A stretch of DNA of 64,000 bases, from the NCBI GenBank assembly GCA_963989245.1, contig OZ022355.1, positions 21,339,896 to 21,403,895 on the forward strand. Direction: 5' to 3'. Every line of letters starts with the position of its first letter. The first letter of the stretch is position 1. Below, piece after piece: positions 23,015-35,103 of this stretch. The DNA is from Nansenia antarctica. Taxonomy: Eukaryota > Chordata > Actinopteri > Argentiniformes > Microstomatidae. The notes below the pieces were generated by a model. It searched no databases and was not told the DNA's origin. It was given only the letters and a program-made list of their open reading frames with translations. A program made the position numbers and the translations under genes.

Positions 23015-23918
23015 GCCTACATAACTAGGCTACAGCTGATCTTTAGTAAAGAAAAAAAAATAAGGGGTATAACACGATTGACAATCATAACAGAAGTATT
23101 AATGAATCATAATTTCAAAGGTGTAATATGGTATGAATAACCATAATTAGTCATCATAAACTGCTTTGGAGGACCAAGTGTCATAAGCCACTATCATTGT
23201 TAGTTTACAATCATTTTCATTGCATTGTAGAAAACACTTTCTGTCAGATCGGTCCGGTAACGGGATGTGATTCCATGCTACCACATTTAACATTGTTTAC
23301 TTCTTCGTTCTGGTTTCTACTACACTACGAGTAGTGGGCGAGTCGAAAAGAAGTGGGGGTGACAAAAGCGCTTTGCTGTAGTCTAGAGTCGCTTGACAAC
23401 TCCCAGGCTGATGTATCTGACCTAACTGTTTTTCATCAGCATGCTAGTATTATTCTACGAAGTAATTTCTGATGTTCTAACATAGCTAATGTATTTCATT
23501 TCTGCCGATTTCAGAGTCTACATTTACTGTAGCCAATCAATGGGATAACCAAATATTATAGGTTGTGTACTACAGCTGATGACTATAGCATGCACACAGC
23601 TTACATATGGAGTGTTATTATCAAACAGAACACTCACACAGGATATGAATAATCAATAGAGAGACAATATCATGACATATTAATGAACACAACAATATCA
23701 TATTAGCGAAATAGTAAAAAAAAAGTACATGAGTCTGAAAGTGCAACAATACACCTCCATGGAGTTGCTCACTCATCCTCAACCCTCCCACCTAAATGGA
23801 GCGTTATAGTGCAACCCATATAACCAGAGCCTTTGATAAAGATGTAACCCCACAACCCCACTCCATCCACCCTCAGTTCACCCACAGCTGTGTATACCAT
23901 AGAATGAATGAAGACATG
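23015..23918. other. Non-coding gap where the transposase body would be expected
   Basis: AT-rich sequence without a convincing frame on either strand; many ATAATGA-type and CATAATTA motifs. Most simply explained by internal deletion of the transposase gene. Confidence 0.5.
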
Positions 23919-26900
23919 TCAAGGTTTGTTCAGTTTTTTCTGCTCCCTCTTCTGTTTAGCTAGTTCTCTTTTACAGTCACTGCATTTCCAACATGATCGT
24001 TTTATGTTAGTGGTGTCTATCTTTAAGCAAGCGCTGTGAATGTATTGTGTTTTACAGATCCCTGATGTACACTCAAGTATGTCATCATTAGGCAGGACAG
24101 GCATTCCACAGTAACAACTCTTGCCTTCAGCTGGTTTGGTGGCATGTGATGCTAGAACAGGAGCTGTGAAGACTTTACCTACTAGCTCTGGAATTACACA
24201 GGTCCTGACAAATGTGTGGACCTTCTCGCAGATAATGTAAAAGAAGTCTGAATCAGGCAGAACTCTTTCAATGTACATTTCTTCTGTGTCTGCTGTCCCT
24301 GGTCCCCAAACAGCGAAGTCACAGTAGCTTGCTTCTGTCAGGTGAATTTGGGTCTGGACCTAATAATAAATAATGCATTATATTTAGTCAACTTGAAATG
24401 AAAGTAACAATTGCAATGCTTTACACCAGCAAATATAAAAACAGATTGATTTTTTAAAAATCACCTGATAATAGTACTGATGGTCCCTCTTTAGTGATAG
24501 TTTGCCCTCAGTCAGTTGTAGACAAAACGTGCTGTCTCTGCTTTTCTCCACCATTGTGGTACCCTGAAGGCTGCTGGGTGCCTTAACACTAGAACAGCCG
24601 TGAGGTGTTAAACAGCACCAGTGAGTACAAAAAAAATTCTACCTTTGCACTCGATCACATTTCAGGACCCTCCTTTCATGACTTTTCCTAGATATGTGCG
24701 TTCTACCACCCAGCATTTTTACATTTTCAAAATCGAGTTAGTATAAAGCGTTTTAGCAGTATTTCTGTGTGTGTCTGTGTATTTGTGGCTGCCATCTTTT
24801 TCTCCAAGCCTGCAATTCTCTTTTATATCAGCAGAGGTAGCAAGGGGGCACACACTGTGCTCAAATTCAGGCTTCAGTGCTGAATGAGACACAGTGCATA
24901 AGACTGATATTTGTGTTTATATATAGGCTACAATAACAATCAAAATAAGATATGTATATGTGCAGACAGTTATGAAAATGATAAACTGTACAGTATGTCT
25001 CCCAATCAATGTTCGTTCAGACAATACAACCAAAGGCGTAAAAATACTGATGTTCTCATAATGTAATTATATATATAGCTAAATTAGACTGTAGACTGCT
25101 ATGGAGGTATATTGAAACCAATATATAGATTATATATATAGATTATATATACAACCTGATTGGATTAAATAAGATTCTGTTGTGATTGTGTTGACATTGT
25201 TGTGATTGCAAAATAAATCTTGGTTATGTAATGTGTAAAGAACATGATGACACGAATGCCTATTATGATGATATGCAAAAGGGACAATCTGTCTATGAAT
25301 CTTGGTTCAATCAAGGTTGTACATAGATATACGCAGATTCATATTTGGATAGTTGATTTTGGCACCATTGTATAGTAGCCAATTGCAGAGAGTATACATT
25401 ATTTTGTTTGTTTACTGCACATTATAAATGAAATGATGTGTATTAATTATTTTTGTTGGTTTGAATCCTCACTGTGTTCATGTGTCTGCTGATGTTAGGG
25501 CCGGCGTGAAGTTCACGACAAATAAACAGACTGTGTGAAGCTCATAACTATGATAACACAATATTGCAATATTTATTACTATTCTTTTTTAATAATGATA
25601 ATCAACTTTCATTCATTAGTAAAGCTCCCGCAGTCTCAATCAATCTCCTCTCCATATATAGCATTTAATCTGTTCCATAGTTCGTTCTCAGCTGACTCAA
25701 GCTTCATATCAGATTGCTCTAATAATTTCCCCACTTCTCTGCTTATAGGAACTTTATGCATTTTAGAGAAACATGCAGAGCATGTATTTGACAAAGAAAC
25801 GTGTAGGCTAAGAACTAGTTTCTAAAGTGAGTTACAATCACTTGATGGTTGATACACGGGGGAGGGTAATCTTATTGATCGTTTCCCATTAGCAAACAAT
25901 AGCTGCCAATTCATGAGCGAGCCAAGCGGGTTTCAAAGCTGCCAAGCGGGTTTCAAAGCTGCCAAGCAGGTTTCAACGCTTACAAGCTTACAGCAGTCGA
26001 TTGTCTGCTGATGTTACGGGCACGGCCGGCGTGAAGTTCACGACAAATAAACAGACGTTATCACTGTGAAGCTCATAACTATGATAACACAATATTGCAA
26101 TATTTATTACTATTATTTTTGTATAATAATAATCAACCATCATTCGTTAGTAATGAAAACTCCCGCAGTTCCGATCAATCTCCTCTCCACTTTACACATT
26201 ACATAACCAAGATCTCTTTTGACATCACAACAATGTCAACACAATCACAACAGAATCTTATTTTATCCAACCAGGTTTTATATTTTGATTATGACATCAT
26301 GTCTTTCAACATTGTCACACTTTTCATTACACACATTAGCGGATTTATCATTCTGTACTCTTTCTCTCCTTTCTTTCATGTATTTTCTTTTCTTTTTCTC
26401 AATTAGTAGTCTCCTAATCTCGCTACAGTTTGAGCGAGACTGTAACTGTCATTGTTTGAATGAATGAATGAATGAATGGTCTTTATTTGTCATTGATATA
26501 GTACAGGTACCAAACAACGAAATTTGGGAGGGGGGGCTCCCCTGGTGCTAGGAAACTAGGTGCTAGGAACTGGTGCTATAACTGTGTTCATGTTATAATG
26601 TTTAGTGAACGAACAATTGTTGGGTGTTTGCCACAAATCGGAATTATCTTGCCGTGAAATGTACATCAAATAACATGATGTCGGCGATCTACTAGAACTG
26701 CGGGACGACTGCAATGTAGGCTACCATATATATCTGCCATATCATACCGTTTTATATTGAAAAATATGATGGTAAATAAATACATGTGGGACCGATGTAT
26801 GATATGGCAGAGGTGTGGTGTGTATCAGTCTGTCTCGTTCCAGCGAGTCAACTCGTGTTGACTCAATAAGACATGCGCTTGATGGGGGGAGGGTTGATGG

Positions 26901-29900
26901 CTCTCGATCGTTTCCGATCAATGAACAAAGACATCGGGTTCCCCCGCAGTCACAGTGCTACATGAAAATATCTAGCCACACACCACATAGCATACCTCCG
27001 CCCTATATGTATTTATCATCATATTTCTCAATATAAAACGGAGGTACGATATATGGCAGATATATGTATGGTATATTATGGCAGTTTCTGGCGCCTGTCC
27101 CGTTCTGTTGTTCAAAGAATATAATATAAAACGCATCACTGCACTGCTGTCTGTCCTGTGTTGTTTTGTTTGCATTGCATTTTAGCACAGTGCGCCGATT
27201 AGATAGAAGATGTTCTACAGAGGGTGATGTAACCCCTCCCTCCCCTCCCTTCCCCCACCCCTCCCCTGCTGTTGTGTCTCGATACCTGGTCAACACAGCT
27301 TGGGATTCCAAGGAAATTACTTGGAACTATGTGTGAAAGGGACAACATTGCAATATATATTACATACATGCATACGTTATTATATATATAAATAAAGCCT
27401 TGAACTGGCCAAGCATAAAGGCTGAAGATGGAAAGTCACTACAGGCCTATGCACTGTATTTGAGAGGATGCAACAATGCCATGCAAGACTTGCACTATCT
27501 GGAAGAGCTTGATAGCCCATCAAACCTCAGGCTTATTGTTTCTAAGTTGCCCTACAAGTATAGGGATAAATGGAGGTCTATTGCCTGCAATATACTTGAG
27601 ATTAGTCATGGCAGGGCTAAATTCAAAGACCTTGTTGGCTTCATTGGAAAAACAAGCCACAATTGTTTTAGATCCTTTGAATTTAGCCCTGCCTGTAATG
27701 TCAGCCTGTCAGCCCCTACAACTGCTGTAAGCTTGAGAGCCGCGACTATCAAGAAGAATAAGATTACCATCCCCCATGCTTCAACCATTATATCAAGTGA
27801 ATGGAACTGACTTTAGAAACGAGTTATTCTGGTTTATTTGCGAGGACCACAGGAAAGGCCAAGGATTTCCACTTACACATGTGTGAGGAAAAGTAACAGC
27901 GTTTTGTTACAGAACTGTTCGCAAATGTTCCATTTGTTCATTTGCTTTATTGAGGTGACTCTGCGAAATGACAATAACTAAACAAGTCCTGACAACAAAA
28001 ATATATGTATAATATTGTATATAATGTTTTTTCTGTATATCACTGTAGACCACAGTCTCACTCACATATACACAACACAACACTGTTGTGTATAATACAG
28101 TTTTCTCAGTCGCTTTGGTGCATTTCTCACATCACTATTAACATTTGCACAACAGTTGTCAGTGTCATCAAAATGAAAAGTCCTGACACCATTGTTTATG
28201 AACAAGATAGTCAAATGGCTTTGTCATGTTTTCATTATGACAGTTCACTCTGTAAGTGTTTTCCAATGCAAAAAAATTAGATCTTGAAAGTGAAACCGCA
28301 GGGTGCGTTCGTAAATTCGCTATGAGAGCGCCGGAGCGCACACCGGGTTCAACGTCATAAAGGGACCAGGTAATTTGATTGGACAAGAGGCATTCCATGG
28401 GTGCTAACCAGATTTCCAGGGCGAATTTACGAACGCATGCTAGCGAATTCGACGACGAAAATCGTCAGAGGAGATATACGGGTTATTTTGATAAACTGGA
28501 GACATTTTGGGAATATATATTGGTACTTTCTCACCTGAAAACATATTAAAACTTCATAAAATGACATGGTAACACTTGTAAAGGCAAAATTACAGCATTT
28601 TTTTTTTTGAAAAAAAATGGAGGATTCAAATCGCCTTCTGCTTGCCGGTGCGAAATGCATTCTGGGAAAAGGCGTCGGAGCCTGGCAGACGGCCTTGTGT
28701 GACATCGCCCTCCAGCGATCTTTGTGCGTCAGTACACTCTTCTCTATGTTAAACTATCATAGTGCTGAATCACACCTCATCGCGATTGAATAAGGTCGCG
28801 ATCCGCGGCGGTCGTAGTGTTTTAACCTCCAACACACCCATGTCATGGCAGTCACATGTTAGGACACCATCAGGTGATGCCCCTAACCAAGGATATTTGG
28901 GGGTGATGAACAGCCCTGCTTTGTTAACAGTGAGGTTGGTGTGTTGGCTCTCCGTGAGCTTGGTGTATTTCTTAACAACCTCTTCTTCATGTTCAACACC
29001 CCATCTAAAAACAACACAAACAGTGTGTCTTAGCAATTTATGGTAATAGCTTACATGTTTACCACAACAAAGTGCACAGCTAATATGACAGCAATGAACA
29101 CAGCTCTTATCACAGTAATATTACTGAGGGATCATCATATACTCATTGTACATCGAGAAAGGTGATGGGGGATGAAGATTTAGGGGGAATGGTGGAGTGG
29201 TGGCCTGGAATGAACAATGCAGGGCCATCACTCTAGAGTGACTCAGCATTGTTTTGAGTTTCTAGGGTCAACGACAGGCATGGAATACAAAAGGGTAATT
29301 GCATATATTCAAATGTGTCTTATGGAACACAGAAAGGCAGAAACTGTGCAATCAAGTCTTTGTAGTCATTTAAATGTGTCTATTGTTCTAGCCCAAGTCA
29401 AGTATTGCATATGATAATTTTCTCTTACATCCCCTAGATCGCTGTCGATGTGAGTACCTAAGTGGCTGTGAATACCTGAGGGAATGTGGTGTTTTCTTTG
29501 TATCCTTGTAGGCGACAGGATAGCACACTTTCTTCAGCAGGGAGACTGATGGTTTGACTGGGTCAGTGTGGCAGACTGCTCGTATGTTGGAAGCAGTCAC
29601 CCTTCCTGCCTTCTGCTCAAACCACATGGCACATTTTGCTTGAAGTTGTGTCTCCTTCTCTATCACGTGGCACTATTTGAAATAAATAAGGTTTAGTAAG
29701 TTTGTGACATGTGGATATGACCAAATTTACTGACTGATGTGGCCTTAATGTAGCCTACCTGTTCTTCTGTCAAACTCAACCCTGTAAAGATCTCTTCACT
29801 CTTTGCCTGTAGTTCTTTGTCTGATAAAGCTCGATACTGGGGCATGTACAGTTGGCTTAAAGGTGCAGGGATGTTCAGCTGCACTGCCCTTGGTATGAAC

Positions 29901-31241
29901 CTGAGTGTGAATGAAAAGACCATTGTAAATTGTTATTGGTGCTGAGAAAAGTTGCCATATAAATGCAATGAATTATTATCATAAAGTGTGTCTAAAGATG
30001 GCATGGCATGTTAGTTATTTTTTGGGAAACCAAACAATCATTATTATTTTTAACCTCTTTGCATGGCCAGGGACAACAGACAGGATGCAGCTTTTCACAG
30101 TTTTTTTCTCCCTGTCTTCAGTTGCATGCAGCATGCTGTAGAATGCTGTACATTCATCAGGGGTTGGAGGTGGTATCTTTGCTGGGGGGAGGTCACCCCA
30201 GCCAGCAGCTTCTCTCTTTCGCTGGACCTTTGTAAACCTTATCTGGCTCGCTTCAGCATACAAGTCAGCTGGTTTCAAGGATGCCATACTGGGCTCAATC
30301 CAGCTGCAGGCCTTTTCAGTGCATGCAGTGCCATCTAGCCTGCATGTAATTGGATGTAGTAAAGCGAACCACACTGGAAATAAGTCCCGAACTTTGTCGT
30401 GACGTCCCTAACAAATGACTTTACTGTGATGTATAATGCATTTGTTGAATCAAATCAAATCATACCTGTTCACAGCTGCAAGCAGGGCATAGGTTATGGC
30501 ACCTATGTGGGAGCAAACTTCTCCTAATCCTGCCATGCAGACACAGTGACCAAAGCGGATTAATCCGTCCTTTTCCACAGCAACCCATGCTGTCAGTGGT
30601 GGATCATTGAGGCAGTAGGAATGGTTCACCTGACACGGACAGAGGTTTTGTTTAGATTTTATTTCATCAATGTCAGCCCTGTCACCAGCTGTAAACATCT
30701 GTGATCAACGTAACTATCTACCAAAATTAGAGCTATCTAGCACAAGAGAGTAATTTAGCTGTGTAACGTTAGGTTAGACAACGTAGCATAACCAAAGGCA
30801 AACGTTAGGTACCTTCACTTTGACAAGAGGCTAGAGCTAGCTTACCACTGACCGTAACGTAACGTTAGCTAGCATACCGATAGCATTGGCTAATTTAACG
30901 TCACTCACCTTGGCTTTGACGATGAAGAAATTCTTAACTTTCCACACGCCAGCATTAGTTACCCAACCAGAGTGGAAATATTTGTAGCTTTCGGTGCTTT
31001 TAAAAGCCTTCATCCTGGCTGCGGTGTATGGGGATGGATTCTCCACCAGATATATCCAGATGTCACCGAACACGAGATCAGGCAGGGACTTAGCTGCATT
31101 TAGTGGTTCAAACACAGCCGCAGGGGCTAAATATGGGTCGCAAGTGCCCAATATGTGTAGCTTTTCCTTGTATCTTGCTAGTTCTTCATGGGTGAGGTGG
31201 TCTAAATAGTAGGCAGCCGGTAAATTGCGTCCACTCGCCAT
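23919..31241 (-). CDS. SWIM zinc-finger / YqaJ-type nuclease / PHD-like protein, seven exons, interrupted by piggyBac B
   Basis: Exons on minus: 31241-30909, 30629-30466, 30339-30055, 29900-29759, 29672-29476, 29004-28822 continued at 24582-24465, and 24359-23919. Splice sites are GT/AG, phases match, and without the insertion the frame is 620 codons with no defect. Domains in order: an N-terminal region (MASGRNLPAAYYL); a SWIM finger (GHCVCMAGLGEVCSHI); a linker; the lambda-exonuclease-like YqaJ fold with GRVTASNIRAVC, WGVEHEEE, LGASPDGVL and the E-x-K end LEVK, then LKRDHQYYYQ; and a C4HC3-like PHD finger (CYCGMP ... CKTQYIHSAC ... CWKCSDC) with a lysine-rich tail. It lies convergent to the THAP exon in one TIR-bounded element, suggesting an accessory nuclease of transposition. 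Its true role is unknown. Confidence 0.85.
27400..27810 (+). pseudogene. BEL/Pao-type gag (DUF1759-like) fragment inside piggyBac B
   Basis: The frame has a WPSIKAEDGKSLQAYAL region followed by YLEELDSPSNLRLIVSKLP and KWRSIACNILE, which I associate with gag-like DUF1759 proteins of BEL/Pao retroelements. No protease or reverse transcriptase follows, and after about 85 residues the composition changes to sequence shared with other piggyBac copies. Likely a captured scrap, not functional. Confidence 0.5.
28304..28437. repeat. Short inverted-repeat element (MITE-like), 17-bp perfect arms
   Basis: TGCGTTCGTAAATTCGC at 28304-28320 is matched by its exact reverse complement at 28421-28437. Both arms are bordered inside or outside by CAGGG. 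No flanking duplication is evident. Confidence 0.7.
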
Positions 31242-31521
31242 GTTGGGCGATGTTGCTATGATCCTTTTTGCCCATCAGGTTGGTGGTTGCTAGGGAAGAA
31301 ACCACGTGACTGAAAGCTATGAATAGGCTAGGTGCACGATCTCCACTACTTCCTGAAAGGCACCTTGCATGAACATATCCTGTCTCATCTATTGGTTTAA
31401 TTGATTAATCAGCTGTGCGGTAAACTGTTGGAACACACAGTGCACAGCTGAATGGCGAGCACTACGTGCCGAGCAAGACGAGGCATATAATAAAGTCTTG
31501 TTGGAGGAGGATCAGGAAATG

Positions 31522-31706
31522 GTAATACAGTATTCCCCAAGTTTTTATTGTGTATGCATGTCTTAGAAAAAGTATAGATAATTAGTTTCTTTTAACAGGA
31601 GAGGAAGAAACTGTTGGAGGACCAGGAAAAGGTAATACAGTATTCCCAAGTTTTTATTGTGCATGTCTGACAAAAAGCCTAGATAATAAAACTTTTCTTT
31701 TAACAG
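31522..31706. repeat. Tandem duplication of a micro-exon with its intron
   Basis: The intron starting GTAATACAGTATTCCC and ending CTTTTAACAG, plus the start of the following exon (GAGAGGAAGAAACTGTT / GAGATGAAGAAACTGTT), is present twice in a row with a period of about 109 bp. Both copies keep intact splice sites and phase. Confidence 0.85.
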
Positions 31707-31793
31707 GAGATGAAGAAACTGTTCTATCAGGCCTGTGAGGAGAGACGTCAAAAGGTTTGTGTTTGTAATATATTAGTTTGTTGAACTATAAGC

Positions 31794-31887
31794 AGAAGGG
31801 ATCCCGCACACTGTCAAACTTGAAGGTCTAGCACCGAAACGTTACAATAAATCGTATGCAAGTTTGACAGTGTGCGGGATCCCTTCT
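31794..31887. repeat. 28-bp perfect inverted repeat with 38-bp spacer
   Basis: AGAAGGGATCCCGCACACTG and the next 8 bases (31794-31821) are mirrored at 31860-31887. The spacer contains CACCGAAACGTTACAATAAA, a sequence common in dispersed vertebrate repeats. It lies in an intron of the G2E3-like gene. Confidence 0.9.
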
Positions 31888-32559
31888 CTTTGCTACTTGG
31901 AGCTATATCCCTTTCCTATGCACCTGCCTTTTCAAACAGATGTGCAGATGTACAAAAGTATTCTTTTGTTCAAAATGAGCTAATTCACATTTCAGGCTAT
32001 TGAGGCAAGACGTCAGCGAATGGCTGCATATGAAGAACCCTCAGATGGGGTGTTGTTAACATGTAAATATCCAAACGGAAATGTCAACATCAGGAAATTC
32101 AACTTGTCCGAGCCAATTCAGGTGAGGTGTTCAGCTTGACAAAATATCAAGGGTCTTTCAGTGGTTCAGTGGGTTGTAAAACTTGACTGATAAAATACGT
32201 TATGTCTCATGCTTTTAGGTTTTGTTTGACTTTGTTGGACAAGATGAAATGGCCAGTGAATTCTTTGTGGTGCAAGAAGCCATATCATCAAGATCAATTG
32301 ACAGCAGTTCCTCCAGGTCAATAATAGATCATGGCATAATAGCATCCTCAACTCTGTTTGTACTTTGGTTTTCAAATCAGGATGTACAGGTAAATGTACA
32401 TGTGTGTGGCATGTTTTATTTCCTCTCAAATGAAAACAGAATTAGTGTTTGGTTCATGCAAGCTCATCTATTGTGCATGTTTATCTTCAAATAAGGAAGT
32501 TCTCTCAGGTCAGCAAAATGATGGAGCTTATGCCCTACATCATGCATCTCCTGGTCAGC

Positions 32560-32830
32560 CACCGCTGTCTGTGGCCTCCACTCAGCCACCACTGTCTGCA
32601 CCGTCCATCCAGCCACCACTGTCTGTGGATTTTACCCAGCCACCACTGTCCATCCGGCCACCACTGTCTGTGCCGTCTACCCAGCCACCACTGTCCATCC
32701 AGCCACCACTGTCTGTGCCGTCTACCCAGCCACCACTGTCCATCCAGCCACCACTGTCTGTGCCGTCTACCCAGCCACCACTGTCCATCCAGCCACCACT
32801 GTCTGTGCCGTCTACCCAGCCACTGCTCAC
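32560..32830. repeat. 45-bp coding minisatellite (QPPLS repeats)
   Basis: From about 32649 the repeat has an exact 45-bp period (anchors at 32651, 32696, 32741, 32786) encoding 15-residue units of the type SIQPPLSVPSTQPPL. Upstream units (32560-32650) are more diverged. It forms the proline-rich linker between UBX and HECT parts. Confidence 0.93.
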
Positions 32831-33868
32831 ACTGTTTCTCAGACCCACCAGAAATCCAGATTTCTGATGATGAACCACCACTCACTCCTTTGTCTGCCCA
32901 TCAGCCCATCATGATTCTTGATGAACAAGGAGCTAGTTTCACACAGTCAATCACTACATCACCTTGGAGGACCTGTGGATGAGTATGTTTCCTCATTAAA
33001 CTTGCCGTTATATTATTTCTGTATGACTGTGTAGATTGTTCTTTATCTACCACATAAAGGACTCATACTAACCCAAAGTTAGTATATGCAGTCAGTGTGA
33101 TGCTTTATGTCCTGTTGTATTTATTCAGGTGAGCCATAAATTAAAACATATAAAACATGGTACATTTGGCATATGAATAAAACACATTAATTTCTTTGGT
33201 TGCAGGATTGATCTACAGACCATACTGACAAAACTGGTCAGCACAGTTGATGGAAGCTTCTGTCGAAGCAACCAAATAAATGTATGCAGGGATGATGTTT
33301 TACTGTGTAGCCTGCGTGCGTTCAAACGTAGGTCCTTCGACCCTCATGCAAAATTGGACGTTGTGTTTGTGGATGTGGATGACGAGGGCGAAGGGGCAGT
33401 TGATGAAGGCGGCCCGACAAGAGAGTACCTAAGGCTGTTGATGAGGGCCATTCATCAGTCAAACATCTTTGAGGGCCATGAGAAAGACCGGCAGTTGTCT
33501 CTTGATACTCAAGGTAAGTAAGCCCACATTCTTATGACTGTCTTCATTTAACTGGCAGAACAGTTTACTCTTGGTTAGGTTTTTACCTTGATTCTTCATT
33601 GCTTCTTGTTTTTTAAATTGACTGAAACACCTTGTATGTGTTTTGAAAAGGTGATTACAGCAACAGTTTACCACTTTGTCTTTCATTTTAGCTTTGCAGA
33701 CCAAACTATACACATGGGTTGGGAAAATTATAGCTGTGTGTCGTCCATGGAGGAGTTGGCCCACATTTCTTCTCCGAGAGGCTGTTCCAGCAGATCTGTG
33801 GGATACCAACACCCCCCGCCATGGTAGATGAAGTTGGTGACCATACCTTCAGGGAACAGTTAATCAAA

Positions 33869-35103
33869 GTAAGCAGGAGCTTAAAGGTGTTATACATTGA
33901 ATTTACAGTCTATCTATTGTGACACAGCCAAAGCACATAAAGTTGCTTTCTATTCATTTTTATCCACTCCTTCCATCCAATTTTGGCTTCTAAGCGCTCT
34001 GCTCCTTCTGATGAATCAGCCTTGTCTTTTTATGTGATACATAATAATACTTATAAACAAATAATCATGTACTCTTATTACTGAAGTTACTGCTTGAATT
34101 TTGGCCAGATATGGTAAATACCCTCTTTAGTGATGCCATGTTTTATCAATTGATCACTTAGATTATATCAAGAATAATGGGTTGGATAGCGTTGGATGAC
34201 CATAATACCCTCATCCCCACATATCACAACCATCCACTGAATAAACTAAAATCATAGTCCACTGAATAAACTAAAATCATAGTTTAAGGATTTCTTGAGG
34301 GAGCTCGAAAAAAACTGCACCCAGCTCGTTTGAGAAAATAAATTATGGCTAAGAGTTGGCTGGCTAGTGCACTCTCCCTCCAGCTCACTCCTAAAGGAGA
34401 CACTTTTCCATTGTAATTCAATTTTTCTCTGCCTGTTGTTTATTTCATAGCTCCCCTGTGAAGCATCAAAAGCTGATGTTCTGTCAGCCTCTAACTGTCG
34501 TATATGTTTGTCATTCACAGCCCTTGTTAAAAGGGAGAAAAATACACTTGACTCCTTCCTTTCCCCCAGCTGAGAATTCCCAGATCTGAGTGCACTTACA
34601 GTCGCAACGCTTGCCACTTGCTTTCACCGGCGGTCGTCTTCACTTGGTTTGGCCACCGTCACGTTGCCGAGCTGTGCGCATTCAGTATAGCCTCACGTTT
34701 ATTTTATTCTGAAACTAGTGACGTTTGTGGAGGAGGGACCGCAGGTTATCCCATAATCATAATTCGACTCTGCAACTGTTTATCTAGACTTCACTTGTCA
34801 GCCCCATCCATTGTGCATTGTGAGATATGATTGTTTCAAGTGCTTACAATTATCCTGATAGGCAATTAATTTTCTGGTAATGATGAGAACATCTGACTGA
34901 ATTATTGTACAACCATTTTCAGTGCATTTCAGAATGTATTTATTTACCTCAGCCAAAGCGAGTACATGTATCAGTGGATAAACCTTCTGTTACCGTCTGT
35001 CCATCTACTCGGTCTCCCTTAGCGACAGGTCTGCGTTAGCATGGCAACAAGGGCCTCTGGAGTTCCAGGCACTCTGTCATCTTGAATAGCCAAACTAGGT
35101 TGA
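33869..35103. other. Stretch without a supported gene
   Basis: No further HECT exon is recognisable. It holds a 25-bp tandem duplication (34233-34282, TCCACTGAATAAACTAAAAT) and otherwise unassigned sequence. Confidence 0.5.

Larger units (their letters stand above)
24583..28825 (+). mobile_element. piggyBac-family transposon, copy B (non-autonomous)
   Basis: TTAA at 24583-24586 and 28822-28825 flank ends TTAACACTAGAACAGCCG and, reversed, TTAAAACACTACGACCGCC. The interior shares long stretches with copy A (for example 25540-25860 with 8440-8750, and 26090-26660 with 8940-9610) but has no transposase. It sits in the nuclease exon of the surrounding element, and the flanking exon halves join in phase with one TTAA. 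Captured material includes a BEL/Pao-like gag piece (27400-27810) and a small inverted-repeat element (28304-28437). Confidence 0.92.
22726..31323. mobile_element. Two-gene DNA transposon with TA flanks (ISL2EU-like), carrying a YqaJ/SWIM/PHD gene
   Basis: The left end, after TA (22724-22725), reads TTCATAGCTTTCA; the right end, before TA (31324-31325), is its inverted copy, and further inside both arms share CACC.ACCTGA.GGGCAAAA. Within lie a THAP-domain exon on plus and a seven-exon YqaJ-type nuclease gene on minus. I recall that the eukaryotic ISL2EU superfamily pairs a THAP-containing transposase with a YqaJ-domain protein and makes 2-bp duplications; that recollection needs checking. The transposase body is absent between 23015 and 23918, so this copy is not autonomous. 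It is split by piggyBac copy B. Confidence 0.75.
31447..33868 (+). pseudogene. G2E3-like UBX + HECT ubiquitin-ligase gene, truncated and frameshifted
   Basis: Exons with GT/AG borders: 31447-31521 (5' end uncertain), 31599-31631, 31707-31754, 31996-32121, 32219-32389, a proline-rich exon from about 32496, 33206-33513 and 33692-33868. The first exons give an E/K-rich helix (EERRQKAIEARRQRM) and a UBX-like domain (VLLTCKYPNGNVNIRKFNL, QVLFDFVGQDE). The later two give the start of a HECT domain (LRAFKRRSFDP, DEGGPTREYLRLLMRA, then FFSERLFQQICGIP in another frame). A 2-base deficit near 33744 shifts the HECT frame, the proline exon also loses frame near its end, and the catalytic HECT lobe with its cysteine is not found downstream. 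Fish carry many such G2/M-specific-ligase-like genes. Confidence 0.75.

Noticed and set aside
32535..32885. Gly/Trp-rich minus-strand frames
   Set aside because: Antisense of the 45-bp QPPLS minisatellite.
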